A DNA stretch of 64,000 nt from positions 992,001 to 1,056,000 of the forward strand of contig NZ_BIFQ01000002.1 of NCBI RefSeq assembly GCF_003967515.1, read 5' to 3'. Both the position numbers and the translations under genes were made by a program. Origin of the DNA: Dictyobacter aurantiacus. Its GTDB lineage: Bacteria > Chloroflexota > Ktedonobacteria > Ktedonobacterales > Ktedonobacteraceae. A model generated the notes under the pieces. It ran no database searches, had not been told where the DNA came from, and saw only the letters and a list, made by a program, of their open reading frames with translations. This document shows positions 61,267 through 64,000 of this stretch, one piece after another; the stretch's first letter is position 1; each line of letters starts with the position of its first letter.

Positions 61267-62712
61267 CTACCAGGAACGGATATCAACAAAGTGGCCGGTG
61301 ACAGCGGCCGCCGCCGCCATGGCCGGACTGACCAGGTGGGTACGGCCACCGCGTCCCTGGCGCCCCTCAAAGTTACGGTTGCTGGTGGAGGCGCAGCGTT
61401 CACCCTCGCTCAGGCGATCTCCATTCATGGCGATGCACATGCTACAGCCTGCCTCGCGCCACTCAAAGCCCGCCTCACGGAAGATATCGGCCAGACCCTC
61501 CTCCTCGGCGATGCGACGCACATTGGTTGAGCCAGGTACCACCAGCGCCCGCACATTGGGAGCTACATGCTTGCCCTTGACATACTGAGCAGCCATGCGC
61601 AGATCATCCAGGCGTGAATTGGTACAGGAGCCGATAAAGACCGTATCCACCTGAATATCGGTCACCTTCTGGCCCGCGTTCAGGCCCATATACTTCAAGG
61701 CACGCTCATAACTCTCGCGTATCTGAGGATCGGACTGCTGCGCGGGATCGGGCACGCTACCGGTGACATCCAGCACCATACCAGGATTAATGCCCCACGT
61801 CACCTGGGGTCCCAGACCCTCGACATTGACCTCGTGGACCGCGTCGTACTGCGCACCGGGATCGCTCGCCAGCTGGCGCCAGGCCGCGACCGCCTGCTCA
61901 AACTGCTCGCCCTGCGGGGCATAGCGACGACCCTTGATATATTCAAAGGTCGTATCATCGGGGGCCACCATACCCATGCGCGCGCCCGCCTCAATCGCCA
62001 TGTTGCACAGCGTCATACGGCCTTCCATCGACAGCGCACGAATGGCCGAACCGCTGAACTCGATCACATAGCCGGTTCCAACGCCCGTCCCCAGCTTGCC
62101 GATAATGGCCAGCGCCAGGTCCTTCGCCGTCACGCCCTCTGAAAGAGTACCCTCAACGCGAATATTCATCGTCTTCGGCTTTTCCTGCCACAGACACTGC
62201 GTGGCCAGCACATGCTCAACCTCGCTGGTCCCGATACCGAAAGCCAGAGCCCCAAAGGCCCCATGCGTCGATGTATGGGAATCGCCACACACAATCGTCA
62301 TGCCGGGCAGCGTCAGACCCAGATCCGGGCCGATAATGTGCACGATCCCCTGCCGCGCATCCTGCATATCAAATAAGGTCAGCCCGAAGTCACGCGTATT
62401 CTGCTCCAGGGTCGTAATAGTGGTAGAGATCGCCGTATCAACGATATCCAGCTTGCGGCGCCCCTGGGTGGTCGGAATATTATGGTCCAGCACAGCCACA
62501 GTTGCATCCGGACGCCGCACCGGCAATCCGGCGGAGCGCAGGCCCGCAAACGCCTGGGGAGAAGTCACCTCATGCACAAGGTGACGATCGATATAGATAA
62601 GAGTGGCCTCACCGGGCTGATCCTTGACTACATGGGACTGCCAGATTTTATCAAACAGGGTTTGTGGACGTCGCGTCGTATTGCCGTCCACTGCTTGCTT
62701 GTCAGCTACCAT
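61267..62712 (-). CDS. leuC: 3-isopropylmalate dehydratase large subunit
   Basis: About 481 residues of the aconitase superfamily. It begins with QTLFDKIWQSHVV and YIDRHLVHEVTSPQAFAGLR; the 4Fe-4S ligands are Cys in FIGSCTNSRLDDLR and two Cys in AGCSMCIAMNGD. IVCGDSHTSTHGAFG and NRNFEGRQGRGGRTHLVSP are also present. ATG 62712 has GAAGAGG 5 bases upstream; the frame extends to 62763. The leuCD operon is divergent from a LysR gene, its likely regulator. leuA and leuB are not in this window. Confidence 0.96.
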   Translation of the reverse strand: MVADKQAVDGNTTRRPQTLFDKIWQSHVVKDQPGEATLIYIDRHLVHEVTSPQAFAGLRSAGLPVRRPDATVAVLDHNIPTTQGRRKLDIVDTAISTTITTLEQNTRDFGLTLFDMQDARQGIVHIIGPDLGLTLPGMTIVCGDSHTSTHGAFGALAFGIGTSEVEHVLATQCLWQEKPKTMNIRVEGTLSEGVTAKDLALAIIGKLGTGVGTGYVIEFSGSAIRALSMEGRMTLCNMAIEAGARMGMVAPDDTTFEYIKGRRYAPQGEQFEQAVAAWRQLASDPGAQYDAVHEVNVEGLGPQVTWGINPGMVLDVTGSVPDPAQQSDPQIRESYERALKYMGLNAGQKVTDIQVDTVFIGSCTNSRLDDLRMAAQYVKGKHVAPNVRALVVPGSTNVRRIAEEEGLADIFREAGFEWREAGCSMCIAMNGDRLSEGERCASTSNRNFEGRQGRGGRTHLVSPAMAAAAAVTGHFVDIRSW

Positions 62713-62790
62713 ATGCACCTCTTCTCCTGAGTACCAACGTCCCCTGGCGAAAACAGGGACCACAGCGCGCGCATAGAGGCGTGCGCGACA

Positions 62791-62813
62791 GTTATTATGT
62801 GAAGTATAATAAC
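62791..62813. promoter_or_regulatory. Dyad in the leuC/lysR divergent region
   Basis: GTTATTAT (62791-62798) N7 ATAATAAC (62806-62813) is a perfect dyad of LysR-operator size (it contains T-N11-A forms). It is placed between the two divergent starts, where a LysR protein would control leuC and itself. Confidence 0.55.
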
Positions 62814-62886
62814 ATACAATTGATATGTCTAATACCTATCAGAGCTAAGGTTGATGCCTGCAGGTTATCAACATAAAGGGGGGAAG

Positions 62887-63798
62887 ATGGAACTACGGCA
62901 GCTCACCTATTTTCTAACGGCCGCGCAGACCCAGAACTTTCGCAAGGCGGCCGAGATCTGCCTGGTGGCACAACCAGCGCTGAGTCGCCAGATCGCGGCT
63001 CTGGAAGACGAACTGAGGATAGAGCTCTTTCGCCGCGTAAAGCAACGCGTGGTGCTTACTCCAGCGGGACAGGAGTTCGCCGCCTATGTACGTGACGCCC
63101 TGGATCATCTACAGCAGGGGCAGCAGGCCATGGCGCGTCTGCAGGATGGGGAGCATGGCACGATCCACATCGGCAGCATCGAACCTCTCACCACGGTATT
63201 CCTACCCACCATCTTCCCCATCTTCCATCAGCGCTACCCAAATATCCAGCTCAAAGTACGTGTCAGCCGCACCGACGATCTGCTCCGGCACATCGAGCAT
63301 GGCGAACTCGACCTCGGGCTCATCTTTAATCCCAACGTCCATCCCGAGGTCCTGGTCGTCAAAGAGCTCTTTCGCCAACCGCTACAGATCATGGTCGCGG
63401 CCGATCATCCCCTGGCGCAGCACAAAACGGTCCCCGTTACGCTGGCTCAGATTTTACAGGAACCGCTATTTCTGCTGGGGGAAACCTCGCGTCTGCGGCG
63501 GGCGGTAGATCGCGCCTTCGCGGCCCGCCGCATAACCATTCAACCTGTGGTAGAGATCGAATCCCTGGCCGGTCTAAAAGAACTGGTCAGGCAGGGCAGG
63601 GGCATCACCTTTATGCTGCCCGCCCTGCTCTATTCATCCGAGATCGACCGCGAGGTCGTCTTGCTACCCATCGAGGACCTCAGCGAAGAATTTGTCTTCG
63701 CCCTGGTCTATCCCCGCTTCCGCCGCATAGCACAGCCCGCGCGTCACTTTATCAACACCATTATGGACACCCTGGCGGCCACGCAGGAGGGTGAATAA
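62887..63798 (+). CDS. LysR-family transcriptional regulator
   Basis: About 303 residues. N-terminal winged helix: MELRQLTYFLTAAQTQNFRKAAEICLVAQPALSRQIAALEDEL, with the usual linker and a periplasmic-binding-like effector domain (GTIHIGSIEPL, GELDLGLIFNP, LVRQGRGITFMLPALL). ATG 62887 has AAAGGGGGG upstream; the frame opens at 62851. Its divergent layout with leuCD and the dyad between them suggest that it controls leucine synthesis; the co-inducer is unknown. Confidence 0.92.
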   Translation: MELRQLTYFLTAAQTQNFRKAAEICLVAQPALSRQIAALEDELRIELFRRVKQRVVLTPAGQEFAAYVRDALDHLQQGQQAMARLQDGEHGTIHIGSIEPLTTVFLPTIFPIFHQRYPNIQLKVRVSRTDDLLRHIEHGELDLGLIFNPNVHPEVLVVKELFRQPLQIMVAADHPLAQHKTVPVTLAQILQEPLFLLGETSRLRRAVDRAFAARRITIQPVVEIESLAGLKELVRQGRGITFMLPALLYSSEIDREVVLLPIEDLSEEFVFALVYPRFRRIAQPARHFINTIMDTLAATQEGE

Positions 63799-63810
63799 AT
63801 AGAGAATTGA

Positions 63811-64000
63811 TCAATACCAGGCGTGAACAACGGTTGTCACCACCGGATGCGTCTGTCCCTGTGGAACCACATTGGCGGTCCAGATGGTCCCCTGTTTGGG
63901 CAATCCAGCAATGATAGCATTGTTGGTGCAGCCATAATCCACGCGCTCATTGCCAACCAGCGATGTCGCCCCGGTCAAAAACGTACAGTACGCACCATCT
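63811..64000 (-). CDS. C-terminal end of an unidentified protein (5' part outside window)
   Basis: An open minus-strand frame of 62 codons enters at the window edge and stops at TGA 63813-63811. The peptide (starting DGAYCTFLTGATSLVG, ending HPVVTTVVHAWY) is beta-rich with two Cys, like the end of an extracellular domain. Codon use looks coding. The family is not recognised. Confidence 0.55.
   Translation of the reverse strand, partial: DGAYCTFLTGATSLVGNERVDYGCTNNAIIAGLPKQGTIWTANVVPQGQTHPVVTTVVHAWY

Noticed and set aside
1..64000. tRNA or rRNA genes
   Set aside because: No T-arm GTTCGAATC-type segment with a matching acceptor stem and no rRNA sequence was noticed on reading both strands.

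Overview
The window looks like chromosomal DNA of a Ktedonobacteria-type Chloroflexota (Ktedonobacter/Dictyobacter-like). This is inferred from the mix of gene families: a T-box-controlled leuS, NACHT NTPase with a polytopic tail, WD40 proteins, a Ser/Thr kinase with an ATATAV-like exported tail, many sensor kinases, and a class II lanthipeptide locus. I cannot confirm the taxon without a marker search. Base composition looks moderate in GC, genes lie on both strands, and no rRNA, tRNA, phage or CRISPR locus was seen.

Layout. 1-4.3 kb: 3' end of atpD, an AAC(3)-like acetyltransferase, a TrmB-like regulator tightly followed by purA, and a small membrane protein. 4.5-16 kb: Nudix hydrolase, two membrane-anchored extracellular proteins, ThuA-like protein, aldo/keto reductase, glucokinase, WD40 protein, ABC-2 permease. 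15.7-22 kb: response regulator plus hybrid kinase, then a PAS kinase. 22.3-32.5 kb: alpha/beta hydrolase; a class II lanthipeptide pair (LanM synthetase and mersacidin-like precursor); a divergent NACHT-membrane protein; a two-component system. 32.8-43.5 kb: Dps, CoA-transferase, K+ channel-like protein, GNAT, MFS, HEAT-repeat protein, phosphoesterase lipoprotein, DedA, murA. 43.6-48.7 kb: a small conserved protein and a metal ABC importer with a Fur-family regulator. 48.9-58.8 kb: GT9, ribD, a long MraY, a Ser/Thr kinase, leuS with T-box leader. 59.5-64 kb: SIS-domain aminosugar-type protein with a GntR-like operator, leuCD with a divergent LysR gene, and the 3' end of a further gene.

The most striking feature is not a gene. 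At least a dozen intergenic gaps carry members of one dispersed element family. Two complete copies (44308-44512 and 40915-41118) are 205 and 204 bp long and have imperfect terminal inverted repeats beginning GAGNGTGTCNGACTC. They share conserved GC-rich flanks (GCGGCCGC, GACGCCCGTGCGG) around a central palindrome. The palindromes are perfect or nearly so, with 22-35 bp stems, but their stem sequences differ from copy to copy. One copy sits inside another with a candidate 3-bp target duplication. Three copies have tandem arrays (32, 34 and 68 bp units) built from palindrome arms, and several plain gene-end palindromes include the stop codon of the adjacent gene in one arm. This suggests a MITE-like family plus an activity that makes or repairs perfect palindromes.

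Functional links visible here: leuS (T-box), leuCD and LysR together suggest leucine-responsive control; the metal importer and Fur-like regulator form one unit with a 19-bp Fur-type box upstream; LanM and its precursor form a minimal lanthipeptide locus with no transporter or protease in the window.
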